A DNA stretch of 64,000 nt from Syngnathus acus (GCF_901709675.1 NC_051097.1:11572039-11636038), one strand, 5' to 3'. Shown: positions 21,681-36,100, counted from the first letter of the stretch. A program made the numbers and translations. The notes: generated by a model from the letters alone, not told the origin.

Positions 21681-24032
21681 GACTGCTGTGTTTTTAGCGG
21701 ATGTCGTTAGCTGCGGAGATGAAGATGGAATGAGCTAGACTCGCATTTAGGGCATAAATGAAATCACGGACCATAAACGCAAAACATCTCATACTATCTT
21801 CTTGTGCCGCGTTTCAGGGCCTTTTGGCTTACCGGTCATCGGTCATCAATGTGACTCGCTTATTTCAAGGTTAGCTTCATAAATCCCACCTAGAGAGACG
21901 ATTCGGCTCGTTAGTATGACGGTAAGGAAGCTTTTAAAAGGAGAACTTGAGCTCCAGATACGACCACAACAAATCAGCCATATGACTTAACTACGGAAGC
22001 CTGTGGTGGACAATAATTGACCCTTACGCTGACACAAATGCCGCAGAGGAAATTTTTTTAACACGTCACTTAAAAACAACACTATACATTATTCTATTAT
22101 TGTATTTATTTGATACTTGAGATAGGGAAAATATTTGAAAACAATTACTTTTGCAGAGCGTGGTGTTTCAATTTCAGACGAAAGCACTGCTAGTCATTCT
22201 GCTAGTAAGCAGTAGGTGGCAGTACGTGCCAATCTTACAAATCTAAAAGAAAAGCGAAATGAAAAAAAAGGATCATTGACGCACTTCATTGTACACCAGA
22301 CGTCACATTTGTTCTTTACTTGCAGGTGACAAAACCTTCAATGACACTAAAAATCAACCAATGTGATGTGATCTAGGCTGAACGTGGGAAGTGCCAGCTG
22401 AAAAGAAAAACGATCACTTTATCTGGACAAGTCAGAAGATGCAATTGCAACTTTTACCGTTGAAATGGGTTGTTTCTCTCTCAACATGGTGATTTTTCTC
22501 TCTTAAATCCGCCCACACGCACACTCGGCCGCGCCGGCTGAGATGACACGCCAGCCTGTGGGCCCTGTGCGTGACCTTCATGGAGGCTCAGATGCTGATT
22601 CGTGATTTAGTGTCGATCCACCGCGCTTGTCAGGGCTCGTGAGGTGGGTGCCTTCCACGCGCTAATAGAAAAGCTCAAGGGCAGGGCGTGCTTTGCTCAA
22701 AAGGAGGAGGACGAGGAGGAGAGCATTTGAAAATGAGTGACGAGAAGAAGAAATCTCGCGTGGCCATGGGTCGTATAGGTTTCGCATGATTTTAAATTGA
22801 TTGTTGTTTTATTTCTTTTTCATCGGCTCAAGATTGTGCACCAGAAAATATGTATTCTATACAATAGAGTATTTGAGAGAAAAACCTACACGAACCAGAA
22901 TGCAAATGATTTAAATGGATCTAGTTGGATTCATTACTAATCTTGTTTGTAAAATATGAGCATCAAAAAATATTGAAAAGATTTTTTAATAGACCATGTG
23001 AGAAGAAGCAGTTCAGTGGATGGATGGATGGATGGATGATGGGTAATTGCAAACAGCTTTTCTATGATTTGTGTCCTAATAAACACAATAAAAATGCACA
23101 GGTACAAAAGAATGAAACAATAACAGAATCACGTGATGTGTCGTTTCTAATTCTGTCCAATCATGTGATTGAAATTATTTCCATTTTATTGGAATACATG
23201 GAATTGATAGAAACATGTCTATGCATGAAACACCCACCCCACACCACCATCGTCATCACCAGCACACCTGACTGACAGTCCCTTTCTTTAGCTTTATTCT
23301 TTTTCTTTTTCTTTTTTCATCCATAGTGCCAAATGTCCACTTTGAAGTCAATAAGTTAGAATGAGCTCAAGATAATAAATAAGCACAAGGGCAAAATGAT
23401 TGAGCTGTGAAAATCAAAGCTAGAAGGAATAAATAAGTCAATAAATAAAGACATTCTTGAATGTGGATGCTGGCGAGTTGAAGCGGCACCAAAACATCCA
23501 TGTGCATCTTTTTGAAATCCTTTCAGGCCTGACTCGTCTAAACAAGACATTTGGATGAATATTGCCTTTGCGGAATATGAATTCAGCAGCCACATGCAGC
23601 CGCCGTTTTGCCCCATCTCGGACGGCGGCCATTTTGTCAAATGACATCACGGTTGCCGAGGCTTAGGTCACGACCAAGCAGAAAGCGGATTGCAAATGTC
23701 ACATACTTCAACTCGGAAAAGAGGTGAGCTGTGATTGGTTGTGCCCTGAGCCAGGGTGATCTCCATGTCAGTGGAGTGGAACACATTTGCGTCAACAAAT
23801 TGTTTGACTTGACTTCTTCCCCTTTAAGCAGAAGTGGCAATTTGAGAGCGGAGAAAATACTTTTCCTGACCTTTGTGACCATCAGCAACTTTGAATGTGG
23901 ATGGAGTAGAACTGCACATTGGTGGGATAAGAAAAGATACCATATACCATCTTTTTTTTCTTTTGGGGGGTCTTCTTTCAGCATTGACACAGGAATTGGC
24001 AAAACAGAGACGCCAACATCCGAGCGGTGGCA
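21681..24032. other. Intergenic: wdr41 promoter side and otp 3' UTR
   Basis: The wdr41 5' side has no clear CpG island. No coding frame is seen. TTTATT at 23293-23298 (AATAAA on minus) would give otp a 3' UTR of ~740 bases. A (GGAT)n tract lies at 23018-23038. Bases 22500-22720 are more GC-rich than their surroundings and hold several short motifs but no ORF; this could be a regulatory element, which only comparison with other fish would show. Confidence 0.5.
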
Positions 24033-27000
24033 TCAGGTGAAGCTCATGGACACTGTGTGCTCCAGAGCCTTCCGGCGGAGCGAGGCGATGCTCGTGCCCC
24101 GCCACATGTCACTGTCTGGCGGAGACGCGCACAGCTGCGGCGAGCCGCTCACGTTGCCGGGGAAGGGGGACTGGTACAGGTGAGACTGCAGCCCGCCGCC
24201 ACCGCCGCCACCCGACATGTTGGACAGCCCCATGGAGTTGGGCGGCGGAGGCGGCGGCTGGAGGCCGCCGCACTGAGAGTGGCCCAGGGATTGAGCCATA
24301 GGCGGCTGGCGGCCCCCCAAGGCCGGAGGCAGCTGCAGCTGGGACATATTGGCGGGGCCCCAGCGCCCGTCGTTGGCGTGGAAGGAGCATAGGCCGTCGC
24401 CCATGGCCGCCGCCGCTGCAGCCGCTGCCGCCGCCGCCGCCGAGGTGAACTGCTGCAGGCCGTGATGAGTGGGCAGCAGCGTGCCCGGGGCCCGGAACAC
24501 GTTGGTGCTCTTCTTGCGCTTTTTCCACTTGGCCCGGCGGTTCTGGAACCACACCTGCACGTGTGTCAACACACCACTCAATGAGAGCATGTCACAGACA
24601 GATATGTATGAGCAAAAAAAGAAATCAATAAAAATCAGTCATGTACAAAATCAGTCATGTACATGAGCACTTAAATGTTGTCAATCTGAAAAGGCTGTGA
24701 GTTTATTTAGGAGTAGCATGAATGTTTTTTCATGATGTTTATGGCATTTTGTTTCTGATCTAAATCAGTGTTGGTTTTCAAAAAGACTTTGTGCCTCATC
24801 CAAATGAATAAGACTGAAATGTTCATTTCATCCATTTGGGATCTTGTTAGCGAATGCTAGCTCGTTAGCTCGGTGTGACGGCTAGCCTTGGACTTTGTTA
24901 ATTGCTACATACAAAAGGTTCCACCCCAAAATAGTTGCACTGTAATAAAACGTATATATGTTATGTAAAAAAAAAAAGGGATAACTATTCACTCGACACA
25001 CGAGATTTGGATATAAATCTAAAGTTATCTGGAAATGATTGCATCTTGTTAACATATTTCACAGATGCACTTTTGTGTACCTTTCTGTTGCTTTGAAAGT
25101 ACACACTTGGGTCACTTAGATTTTCCTTAAACATTTGTCTTTGTAGAGGTTTTCCCTCTCCAAACGACAATTTTCAGTTATTCGTTCGGGATGACGTTTA
25201 TAATTTGCGTCACGCGAAGCAAGCGCACTCGTCTTTACAAAGCACTTTCGTTACTGTTTTAACTGATATTTTCTTTTACCTTGTTTGTTATTTCGACCAA
25301 TTTGAGCGAATTATTCATTATTTATGAGCACTATTTCATTTTAAAAAGCAGGCAATTGCACCCACATGTTCAATTGAACACATTTTCATTTGTCTTTCTT
25401 TCCGGTTTGCGCACACAATCGAGGAGAAATAATTGGATTTGCAATAAGGCCAAATCGTCTATTTTCACAAAGGGGCATGGCACAGGTCACTAGCGGAGGA
25501 TTTTTAAACCAAGAGAAAAATGCGTGTCTATCCACGATAATGACTTCCGAAATGAAAGTGAGGCATATTGTGTCGCGTTAATGCGGAGGAAAAGCACCGG
25601 TGACAAATGGTGATGAGGTTATTTCCCGACTCGTCGTCACAAGATGGATGGAGGCGACATTTGCGTGGAAAGCGGAGAGCCAAAAGCACCCCCACCCCAT
25701 AACAATCAAACAAATCGACATGGACGCAGATATCGTTTGCTATTGTATATATTCACAAGAATGTCAAAAAAGTCACTGCAATAGTCAAATGAAGCTCGTC
25801 TCGTCTATGGGATGAGCATCATTTGACTCTGTATCATTTCATGCAAATTGCAGTCCGATTGCCCACACCGTCATAATAAGAACAATAAAAATGTATGATG
25901 ACGATGATGATGATGATGATCGTGATGCTAATGGAAATTATCAGGGTGTTGTTTCAAACCGGCGAGGCCCCTTTGGCTTGGCTTTAAGGATATTCTGATC
26001 GATTCTATTGTTCGTGCATTGACGTGAGTCTTAGATATTTTTACACAGCCATATAATTGTTAAACAACAGTAATCGCAATAATAATACATTTGAATAAGC
26101 ATGAAAGCATAATTTCATCATTTCTGCGTCACGTGGTGTTTACTTTTTATTTGAACCAAAAATACGCGAATATAGAATATAATCGGGACTTAATCAAAGT
26201 TATGTTTATGATATTAAACACCTTTTGCAAAGATCTGCATTTTAATCCTTTCAAATTTTCTTGACCAAAATGAAATAACTCATCTCGTTTCTTTTCAAAT
26301 GATTTGATACCGATTTGACAGAATACGCAATATTTTCAAAAGGAGACCACATTTTTCCATTTCATAACTATTTTGTTTTGGCACGTTAGTTAAGTGTGTC
26401 TTTTCTTCAATTTAAAGCACCGCACCAGATTTATTTGGCTTTGGAAATAAATGACGAGACAAAAAGAAAAGACTTTTTTGTTTTTGCTCTGCAAATGTTG
26501 ATCATAAATGACGATTGCATTTTGTCAACAAAAATGTTCCTTTTTCTCAAACGGCAGAATGGGCAATTTGACACTAAATGCATTTGTGTGCAGACCTGCC
26601 GCGCGCGCGCGCGCGCGCTCACACAATTTTGGTTTCCCAACACAAAACGGAATGCATGCGCTCGCTCAACTGAGTTAATTGTCGATTATGACGATGGCGT
26701 TGCAATACCTGCACTCTGGACTCGGTCAGGCCGATCCTAAGGGCAAGCTCTTCCCGCATGAAGATGTCCGGGTAGTGCGTCTTGGCGAAACTCCTCTCCA
26801 GCTCGTTCAGCTGCGCCGGCGTGAAGCGGGTCCGGTGCCGCTTCTGTTTCTGGGCCTGCTGCTGCTGCTGGTTCTGATTCGGTTGCTGCTGCTGACCTCC
26901 GTTGCCGCCATTCTGCTGCTGCTTATCCTGCTCCTTGATCACCTGCACCGAGTTTGGGCCTCCCCCGACTCCTCCTGCCGGCCCGGAGGAGGTGATGTTG

Positions 27001-27961
27001 TCGGCGGGGAGTATGGTGGCGCCGTTCACGCCGTCCGGGCCCGAGCCCGGGCCCGGGCCGCCCGGGCCCAGCTCAGTGGAGTGTCCCGGGTCCTCTCCGC
27101 TTCCGGACAACCTGCACTTTAAAGCCTCGCGGTGGCCCAGGAGCTCGGCCGCATCTTTCATCCCTGTGCACGTGCAAAAACCAAAACCAAAACATCTTCA
27201 TTTCACATATAGCCAGCCGCACCTTGAAATTGAAGCGCATTTTCTAGTACTTTGTGTCAATTTGAGCTCAGCTCAGGCGATTTCCTGTGCTTGGCAACAC
27301 CCGAAATGACTTTGAAACAAAAAGCTGTGGAAAAAATCAACAAAAACAAATGCGTGTCAAACTTGCATTGATTTGATTTATGTGCTATAAAGTGACCGAA
27401 TTTTGATCGGGAAAAACACATCGATTCGATGTTTTTAATCAAATTAAAATACAGCTAACCTATTTCAGTACAAGGATTGAATACAACGTAAAAAACACGA
27501 GGGATAGTCCGTTCACATATTTGTCCCCAAAGTGTCAACATTTTATTAGTCGAGCAAGGTTTGTAATAGGACAACTTCAATGAGCAAATCTTATTTTCCT
27601 ATACTCAGTTGTCCCCATTAAACTGGGAGAAAATAATGAAATAATAAAATAATTAAAAAAAAAAAAAAGTCAAACACATATATAAAAGTTTGTAGAAATA
27701 TAAGTCAGGACTTAATGTCTGCCCTTGAAAGACTCGCCTAGCGTTTTCCATTCCACCATTATGAAATCAAATTACGCACTTAATATAATAATAATTGCTT
27801 TTCCGATGAATTAAAGCGCGGCGAATCACATGAAGACAGCGTGCACTGACAGTGAGGATCGTGCAAGTGTGTGAGTGGAGCTTACAGCAGAGTTGAAGCG
27901 CCGAGTTGGGTGAGGACAACTCACCCAGGCGAGCATCCAGGAGGTCGGCGTGAGAAAGCAT
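24033..27961 (-). CDS. otp: Orthopedia homeobox transcription factor
   Basis: Paired-like homeodomain factor needed for hypothalamic neuroendocrine and dopaminergic neurons. Three coding exons, 27925-27961, 26709-27163 and 24033-24554, give 337 residues. The N-terminus [26 protein letters not shown] is the family signature. The homeodomain ([18 protein letters not shown] ... [15 protein letters not shown]) is interrupted by the second intron immediately before VWFQNRR, as in related genes. The C-terminus ends in the OAR-type motif [20 protein letters not shown]. Between them are Gln-rich (before the homeodomain), Ala (12 in a row), Pro and Gly runs. A GT donor after CGCCTGG and the phase at the exon 1/2 join confirm the start at 27961; an ATG four codons upstream (27973) is also in frame. 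Teleosts have otpa and otpb; which copy this is cannot be decided here. Confidence 0.95.
24555..26708 (-). other. otp intron 2 (about 2.15 kb)
   Basis: Large for this window and AT-rich. It holds a (GC)n tract at 26605-26618 and a (GAT)n run at 25899-25920. No second gene is seen. Introns and flanks of developmental homeobox genes often carry conserved enhancers, but none can be identified without alignment. Confidence 0.6.
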
Positions 27962-29373
27962 TGCGCGCCGCAAGGGGAAAAAAAAGTGTGTGTGTGGTTG
28001 GGGAGGGGGGTCGAGACAAAAAAAACAACCTCTACGCCTATTTAGAAAATGTCGTTGTTCTTAAATGAAAGCAAATTCGTTTTGCGCTTAAAAAGACGCC
28101 CGGGTGGCATTATAATGCACCTTGGACGGACGGGGAGGCGCCTAACGGACGAGCGGAGCGGAGCCGAGCCGAACCGAGGCTCTGGTGCACGACAGGGCGT
28201 CGGCCAATCAGAGGCCAAGGAACTCCCCACCCCCACCGTAAAGCACCTTCCCTCCAATCCACCCGGCCATGCAGCAGCACTTGGTTCCCCTTAATTGGCT
28301 TTGATTTGTACCCCAAATTAAAGTCCAACAAGGTCTTCAAGTGATGCACCAAGCGAAACGTAAGCTCCGCTATGCTAACGTGGCCATTTCCAGCTACCAA
28401 ATACATATGAAATAAATTAGCCATCCAAAATATATGACTATTATAATAATAAAATAAAAAAAGTCTGCATCATTGCATAATAATAACCAGGTGAAAAGTG
28501 AACATTAGCATGAGTAAAGTGAATCGGTGTATTTCGTTATAAAAATTAAATGTTTGACGCACAATTCCCCACAAAAAATGATATCCCCAAAGATAGAGGA
28601 CAAATAACAGAGCATTCTTAATAATGCTTGAAAAGCCTTTGCTATTTATATTTTTACATAGAGGATAATTTTATTCAGATTAAAGAAAAACAAAAAAATG
28701 CCCTTTTAAGGCTTTGATATTGAATAAAGGTATCTAAATGTTTTGTTTATACGTTTTAAAACATACACAATATTCTTACTGTGTATATTATTTTATTGGA
28801 ATTTCTTGCATGTATCTTACTCCTTGATTGAGGCATTGTCATCATCTTCAGTTAAATTGAGGTGAGAAATAGCTGGGATAAGAAAGAAAAAAGTTCTGTT
28901 CAACGGTGGTCTTAGTCCAAGCATTTTTCAAATCAGTATTTCATTAACAATGAAGTCAATCAGATAGGGGTATACTCAAAGACATCGCGTCTTTCTCCTC
29001 TGCGAAGATCAACTCCTATTTCTTTTTTTTGGACCAGTTCTGCTTTACACTGCCCCCAAGTGGCCAGAATGAGCAGCACAATGTCCATTCAAAGTGTGAC
29101 AAAACAGTGCAACTGTGCAGGTTCCACTGATTTCGGTCATATGCAAGTGCGTGTCAAGTTGTTTGGAAGCAAGCGCCAAATGTAAATCTCAGAAAAAAGA
29201 CTATTAGAGGACAATAGTTCAGGACGGGATGCAGTGCAGCAAAAAGACAAGACAAGACATGTATATATGTTGCAGTCACTGCAGCGTATTTATGTGGCAA
29301 CATCATCAGAACAACAAGACGGCAAGGAAAAAAAGCGGGGAATGAATATTTGACGCAAGCTCACGGCAAGACC
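27962..29373. other. otp promoter region and tbca 3' side
   Basis: Bases 27962-28300 are CpG-rich and include GCCAATCAG at 28203-28211, in keeping with the otp promoter. Bases 28400-29000 are AT-rich with no coding signal. The 3' end of tbca must lie below 29374; no clear AATAAA on the minus strand is close, the nearest being the weak CATAAA at about 29288. Confidence 0.45.
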
Positions 29374-31675
29374 TCACACCTCCAGCTTAATGGAGTCCAA
29401 CATGTTTTTGGCTTCTTGGTATTCTTCTGACTCCGACAACTCCTCCTCCGCTTCCTGAGAGGACGACAAACAAGACACACGGTTGGCTTCTTTTAGCAAC
29501 AATGTGGACGTACGCTAACGAGAAATTGGACAACGTTGGACAACTGACCAGCAACTGCTGCAGGTCGCCGTGGGCGAGGGTCATGCGACGTCGGCTGTCC
29601 GGGATCATCATGATGGTCTCCTGCAAGCTCGCCATCTGGAAAACAGCAGCCGCCTTTAGCCTGAATATAGCGCCGCGCGTCAAACGTTAGCATCAAGCTA
29701 GGCGAGTTTCGTTGCAACAGTCTGCGTGAACATTTTGGAGTTTTGGTTTCGTTAGCGCGACTATGCGACGCAGAGCTAAGTGCGAAGAAAAGACACGGCG
29801 CCCCCTGGCTGCCGTGGAATGATCCCATCGACGGCGGGATAAAAGATGACGCTCGGCCGGCTATCGATTCCATGAAGACAGAGAAGCTCTAATCCATCCT
29901 GCCTTAGACGCATCATCTCCAACTATCATCCATCTGGCCTCGCCATTAACGCCAGCCAAGCGTGCCGCCGCTCGCTCGCTCGCTCGCTCGCTCGCCACCC
30001 GACCGCCGCGCTCTGAATGAACAAAAAAAACAAAACACGCTTGGAATTTTAACACGAGCGGTAAACATGGCTGCCGCCGCCTGAGGAATAAAAGTCGAGG
30101 GAATTGGACCTGAAGTGATTACCGTAAGCCGTTTAGCGTTGCCGTAACGTTTACGCTAACTGGCCGTGTTTCACGTTGGTAGCGATACGACACGCAGACT
30201 GACCCATTGACTGCATTTGAAGAAAAAAAAATCTTCAACGTGTTCTCATTGTTGGTGACAGACAGCACACGAGACATGTAACGTACGTGTTGCTTGATGA
30301 GGAAAACGTCGGCCTCCGCTGCTTTCAGCTGCTCAATCTTCTCCTCCTGCTCCTTGGCCTCCGCCTTGTAGGACGCCTCCTCTTTGGCCAGCCTGCGCAC
30401 ACAATTGATTTGCCACGTCTCAGTGTATGCATGTCTGAATAACACTGCCCCCCGGTGGCCGAGGTGCGCACACCGCAGGGAGCAACACAAGGAAGTGAAG
30501 GAAGTGACGTCAATTACGCCTCATCCATGTATGCAGAGTGTGCGCTGTCGCATGTTTGGAACACACACAACAACAACAAAAAAAGGGTGCATCGTTTCAA
30601 TAAAAGCCAAAGACAGTCTAATAACAAAATGTCGGCACCTCGGCTTTTTCCCAGCTCCAATGTTAATTTCTTATTCCTCACCGAGTCAGAGCACCGGCGG
30701 TGGCGGTGGCTTTTAAATAGACCTGCCACCTCCCGCCTAATGGAAAAGGCAGCTCGCTGGAAAATAGGATCACGACAAAAAAAAAAAGGGAATTAAAGCC
30801 GGCCCGACATCCCGCCACATTGTATTTCTGAGGCGGTGTGTGGCCAAGAGCGCAATGACAAAGGCAAATTACTCTTGTCATTTTATTAAAGGCCAGGCAG
30901 CCCACAGAAGTGTGTCGAAAATAGGACTCAAATAAAGTTATGACATGGCAGAATAGGTAAGAGATGAGACAGAGCAGACATTCTACATCTCAGCATTTGA
31001 AAAGGGGCGGACAAAAACAAAAGCTTGGGGGGAAAAAACGGTCTCGCTTTAATCTCTCTGTGGTTGTGAAACCAACAAAGTGACAAATTTGACATCCTTT
31101 CATTGATAAGGAAGGGAAAGGGGAGGCTTCTCTGGAATCGACGACTCCACCGCAGTGATCCATTAGTAATGTGACACGGCTGCGTCCCACAATGAGCGTT
31201 CCAAAACACATTGTGAACAAAAGCAAGCAAGCAAACCAGACGTTGAAAATGCTCTCCAAATGTCAAGTATGAGTCACGATGAATGCAGCGCGTCGGTCTA
31301 GCTCGTCGTTAGCCACGCGGGAGCTAACTCGTAAACAAATAGCACATGCGGACAAGAAGCCACAAACACAATCGTAAAGGCAAACAGCGCTGCGCGTTAG
31401 TTAGTTAGTAAATACATATTACTGTGTCCAATGGGCCTTACCAAAGCACCGGAGGGGCGAAAAGCCGTCGGTCGCAGTTACCGAGCGCCTGCTTTGCCGC
31501 AGTGTCCGCCCGGCCGGCCGGCCGCTTGCCTGTCATCGCGCGGCGGCTAAGCTAACTACCCTGCTAGCCGCGTCATCGTCACGTTCCCTGATGGATAGGG
31601 AGGCAAACTTACCGCTTCAAAACGCCGGTTTTGATCTTAATCTGTCGTGTTCTTGGGTCGGCCATGGCTGCGGGT
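29374..31675 (-). CDS. tbca: Tubulin folding cofactor A
   Basis: Cytosolic chaperone that holds folded beta-tubulin on the path to the alpha/beta dimer. Four coding exons, 31623-31675, 30287-30392, 29549-29635 and 29374-29454, join in phase to exactly 108 residues, the human length. The start MADPRTRQIKIKTGVLKR, the coiled-coil stretch KAEAKEQEEKIEQLKA, and IMMIPDSRRRM followed by EEYQEAKNMLDSIKLE match the family's three-helix bundle. The promoter side (31280-31700) is CpG-rich with overlapping GGCCGGCC motifs. The minus-strand order otp-tbca-ap3b1 agrees with human 5q14. Confidence 0.96.
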
Positions 31676-33167
31676 GCTGACGGCAGGTAGAAGGACAAGC
31701 TGTCGCTTGCGGCGTGCTGGAGGGGAGGCAAGTTAGCAGCACAGCACAGCACAGAAGCACAGCAGAGTAGAGCAGCGGAAGGCAGGCGTGACAAGACGAT
31801 GGCAGCGCAATCGATCACAGGAAAGAGTCGATTACCAACGCGGAAGCCGCATAAGAGACTCATAGAAAAGACTTTGCATTGTTATTAGCAATATATGCGA
31901 CATGAAAGTCTTCCAAATACTAATTCGGGTCATTTTCACTCATGATTTGCTTGGTTTAGCAATGACGTCACCACTCGTAAACGCGTGTCTTTTGACCGCC
32001 AATTAAAATGACACGGTATGTTGGCTTCATGTTTTTACCGTTCCACTAGTTTTAAACTGGCTACTGCACGAATGCATGGCCCCATCGTCTGATTTAAAGC
32101 CCGTGCACTAACGCTTCGCACGAGATCGCTTGCATGGAAACTTATCGACTTGCAGTCATGCGATGGAAAATCACGTGGGCAACACTCAAGGCGCTGGCTG
32201 TTGATTGTTGGTCTTTTCCGACTTTTCTAAACTAATAAGTGGTACGATCAAGCTTTTGCCAAGTGCACGCGGGCTGCTGGACTTAATTGATATTGAGCGG
32301 GGGGGGGGGGGGGGCGTCTAGGTGCCGCCACTGGCTAATTTGCGGTTTAATCAGCGTTTGTAATGAGACGCTGATTAGCGCAGGTTGGAAATAAAAGAGA
32401 ATTACAAGGAACGTCTGTCGGAGTCCAGTGATAATTCACTGCTAATTGTCGCGATTAGAGGCAACGGAATGACTTTGGGATATTGGAATGCCCCTCGCAC
32501 CGATCTTGGGAACTAGTCAAATGAGGTCTTTCATAAAATAATAACAATGAGAGACAACTAGCACCCCACACTGCTGTACTTCACAAAACACGTCAAATAC
32601 TCAGGAAGCCAATCGTTTTGGATTTTCAAAGACAACAGCTGGGGGGGCTTGATGTGGGAGCGAGCGTGGCTTGGAGGGGCTGAGACGGGTTCCACGGCAC
32701 GCGCCTCCTCGGCCGGCCCACCGCCTGAATAGCAAATGTGAAATTAGCTCGAAATGTGTGCAGGAAGGCCCTGGCTCAATTAGCGCTTAGCAAGGAAGCA
32801 GAACTCACACACACATACATCCTTTCCTTCCTTCCATCCTCCCTCCCTCCCTTCCTTCATCTGTGTGTGTCTCAATAAGTGTGTTGGTGGCGCACTCGTC
32901 GACGTGAACGGATAAATGTGCGAGCGCACACACATGCGTGCATTCATCACGTCAGCAGAAGTGTCCGCCCATGATTACCTCTTCCGAGCTTCCCGGCAGT
33001 GCGTGCGAGGGAGGGAAGGCGAAGGGGGTGACGGGTGGCTAAATGAAACTTTGGAGGGGGTCACTGCTTTTGCGCTATTCATCTTCCTCCGCCTCACACG
33101 CTCGCTCGCCGGGGCCGGCGGGTAATTACCTCTCGGCGCGCTGCGGCGCACCGCTTCATTATGTCCC

Positions 33168-33198
<31 letters not shown>

Positions 33199-36100
33199 CC
33201 TTTGTAATCGCAGACAGGGAAGCGTGCATGCGTGGTCGCCGAGCGTGTCGGGATGTAAACAGCTCGCACGCGCAGCTGAAGCCTTCAGCCAAAGCGGCAA
33301 GACTTCAGGTCAGCGAGCAGCAAATGGCTGACACGTCCGAGCAGAGCAGAAATGGGTGATGAATGACAAGAAGGAAAATCGGAACTTCAAGCCATGACTT
33401 TTTGGCCAACGTGACTGAGCCAATACGGCCACTTGAAAGCAAAATGGGAGACTTGCAGTTTCAGCCTTGTGCTGACCTCTTTCTGACTTTCTGACGGCTT
33501 CAAATCAAAGCGAAGCCTAACGGAAATGGCCGCCTGCCCGCTCGCTCGCTCGATCGGCCCGTGCTGTCTCGTGGCTGGATAAACGTTTGTTTTGACGGGC
33601 GGGGCTGGGCCGGGGGTCCGTGGGGGCCCCGTGTGTCCCTGACAAGATGAATGTTGTGATGATCCAGAGGTTTCACTGGAGGCGCTCAACACGCCTGTTT
33701 GGCTCCCTGAGGTCCACTCGGAGTCGACACACTCACACACACACTTTGTCACCATGACAGCACTCGGCAAACTTGGGAAAAAGGAAGTCAAACAGAGTCC
33801 GTCCACCTTGAGCTCCAACGCTCTTGCTTTGCAATTCATGTTGTGACAAAATACATTTCAAATATCTTCAGGTTATTTTTTTCCATCTGGTACGTATTTA
33901 TTTTGTTACATCATTGATCAATTATAAATAAACTTACAAAATATGAATTATGTTCAAAACTATAAAATGCAAAAATGTCAGCGAAAAAAAACCCATTTAT
34001 TTCATCAAGTAAATTAATTACAATTAAACTACAGCTAATACATTTCATAAAAGACTGCAAATGAACCCTAACGCTGAATAAAATATATTTATGGATAAAC
34101 ACAAAAGTATTAGTGACATCATTTGAATCCAAATTACAATTGAAGTCATGCACAAAATAAGTTCAATAACAAATCATTACTTTTGCCTCCCCCCCCCCCC
34201 CTTCCTGTTGAAGTAATTGTACTGAATTTGAAATCATACATGAAGAAATGGAGTATTATTTTGTCCGCTCGTTTGATTTTCCAAATTTCAATTTTGTCCA
34301 GTGGTCCGAATTGCTGGCCTCGCTCGCGACCCCGAAGGCCCCGGCGTGAGCGAGCGAGCGGGGAACGCCTCCTTGGCAGGTTGCGGGAGTAATAAAGAAG
34401 GCGAAGCAATAGGGCGTGCGATGGCGCCGAGGTGCCGCCATTCATCACGCCGCTCGGCTGACGGCCGTCGTTCATCATGCTCAATGAGGCAACAAATAGG
34501 AAAATGACCATTTGGATCAAACACATCTGCACTCATCCGCCCGCCTGCCTGCTTTATTCCCATTAACTACGCCCGTAAAATACGCTTGTTGTTTTTTCCC
34601 CTCGCCGCCACCGCCGCGTTTGTTTTTGGTGTTTTTTTCTTTTTCTGACTCGCCACGGCCACTCTGCACGCCGCCTCTTCCGAACAACGCTGTCGCGCCG
34701 ACCCAATTACACAAACCGTCAAGTCGATAAAAAACGGAATACAACACACACATGTGGAGAGGTTCATAATCAATAATAATCTAAGAAGACGACAAAAACA
34801 TCACAAGGCTCAATAAATTACGGCAGACTCACCGGAGATGTCTTTTGCTAGCCAATGGTTTTGCTCTGACAAACCAATCAGACGACGGGAAAATGGTGAC
34901 ATCATCGAGGGCCGCCGCCCCGCCCCGCCCCGCCCCGCTGATCCTGTGAGGACAAATCCAATCGGATCTCGCTTGAGTGCAATATCTCCATTATATGGTA
35001 CGAAACGATTCATCGGATCGTCGGCTCGTTGCCGATTTGAAAGCTGAAGCTAGGACTAGCAGCTAACTCGCAAAAAGACACACGTCTCTCAGCCTTGAGC
35101 CATACATCGCAGGCGGCTAAACCCGCCGTTGTTCCTCGCCTTCGCCCCATAAATTGGCGCCGGCAGGCAAAGATGGCGGCCGGGATGCAAATGAGCCGCG
35201 CTGTCGAGGTGTTGGCGTAATGGAGGGTGAAACGGCGCCGTCGTTAGCGCTTATTGGCTTTACGGCCATCTTGTGCGAGACGCTCGGCGCGGCGCGTCTT
35301 TGGGCGGTGTCGACGTGCGTGATCTGACTGCCGCGCTTTTTCAAACTGGAGTGCCGCGGTGCGGAATAAAGTCGTCACAGCCGCTGCTTTATGAAGGCTC
35401 GCTGATAAATCGCCGAACCACCGCCACGCTCGGGCGGGCGGGCATCGGCCGCCCGCCTTCATTCGCCACTCGGCTTGTTTACACGCCGCCGCCGCCATTT
35501 CCGCGGATCCGACAAATCAACGGCCAAGGGGGACATCCGTATGCGCCAACGGGTCACCGGGCAGACACTTACAAATTTGTGTGTTCTTAAGGGCCAGAGT
35601 CAGAGGCTCTCCACACTTCACTTATTTTCTGTATTTGTCTTTTTTGGAATTTAACAATAATGACTTCTCACTTTGTTGTTGGTTTTTTACTTTTATTTTC
35701 CCCCTTAGCTTTATGATCTGTATTTGTGTACATCCGTAAGTGAATTGTGGATATACTGTATGTAATTGTGTGTGTTGTGGGGCTGTCTTGTGTTCCCCCC
35801 CCACCCACCCCAGGTGAGCGTATGAATAATGCATTCCGCTGCCTTCTCATGACAGCCCCCCTCCTTCCTCCACACTCTTGACGGCATGGCTGCTGATCAA
35901 AAACGACATCGCAAGGTCCAGGCGGACCACACACACACGCGTGTGCGCCACACATCAAAATGTGTATTTCCTCGGGGGCAAAAATTCCCTGGAGAAGATG
36001 GCATCCGAATGAATTTAGAATCATATATTAGCCTCCAAGTTTAGCCTGCGCTATTTATCTGCCGAATGGAGGGCGGCGACCAATCAAACAGCTTTGAGCG

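Noticed and set aside
24027-24392. Open frame on the plus strand opposite otp exon 3
   Set aside because: It arises from the complement of Ala/Gly/Pro-rich codons; composition is extreme and no family is recognised.
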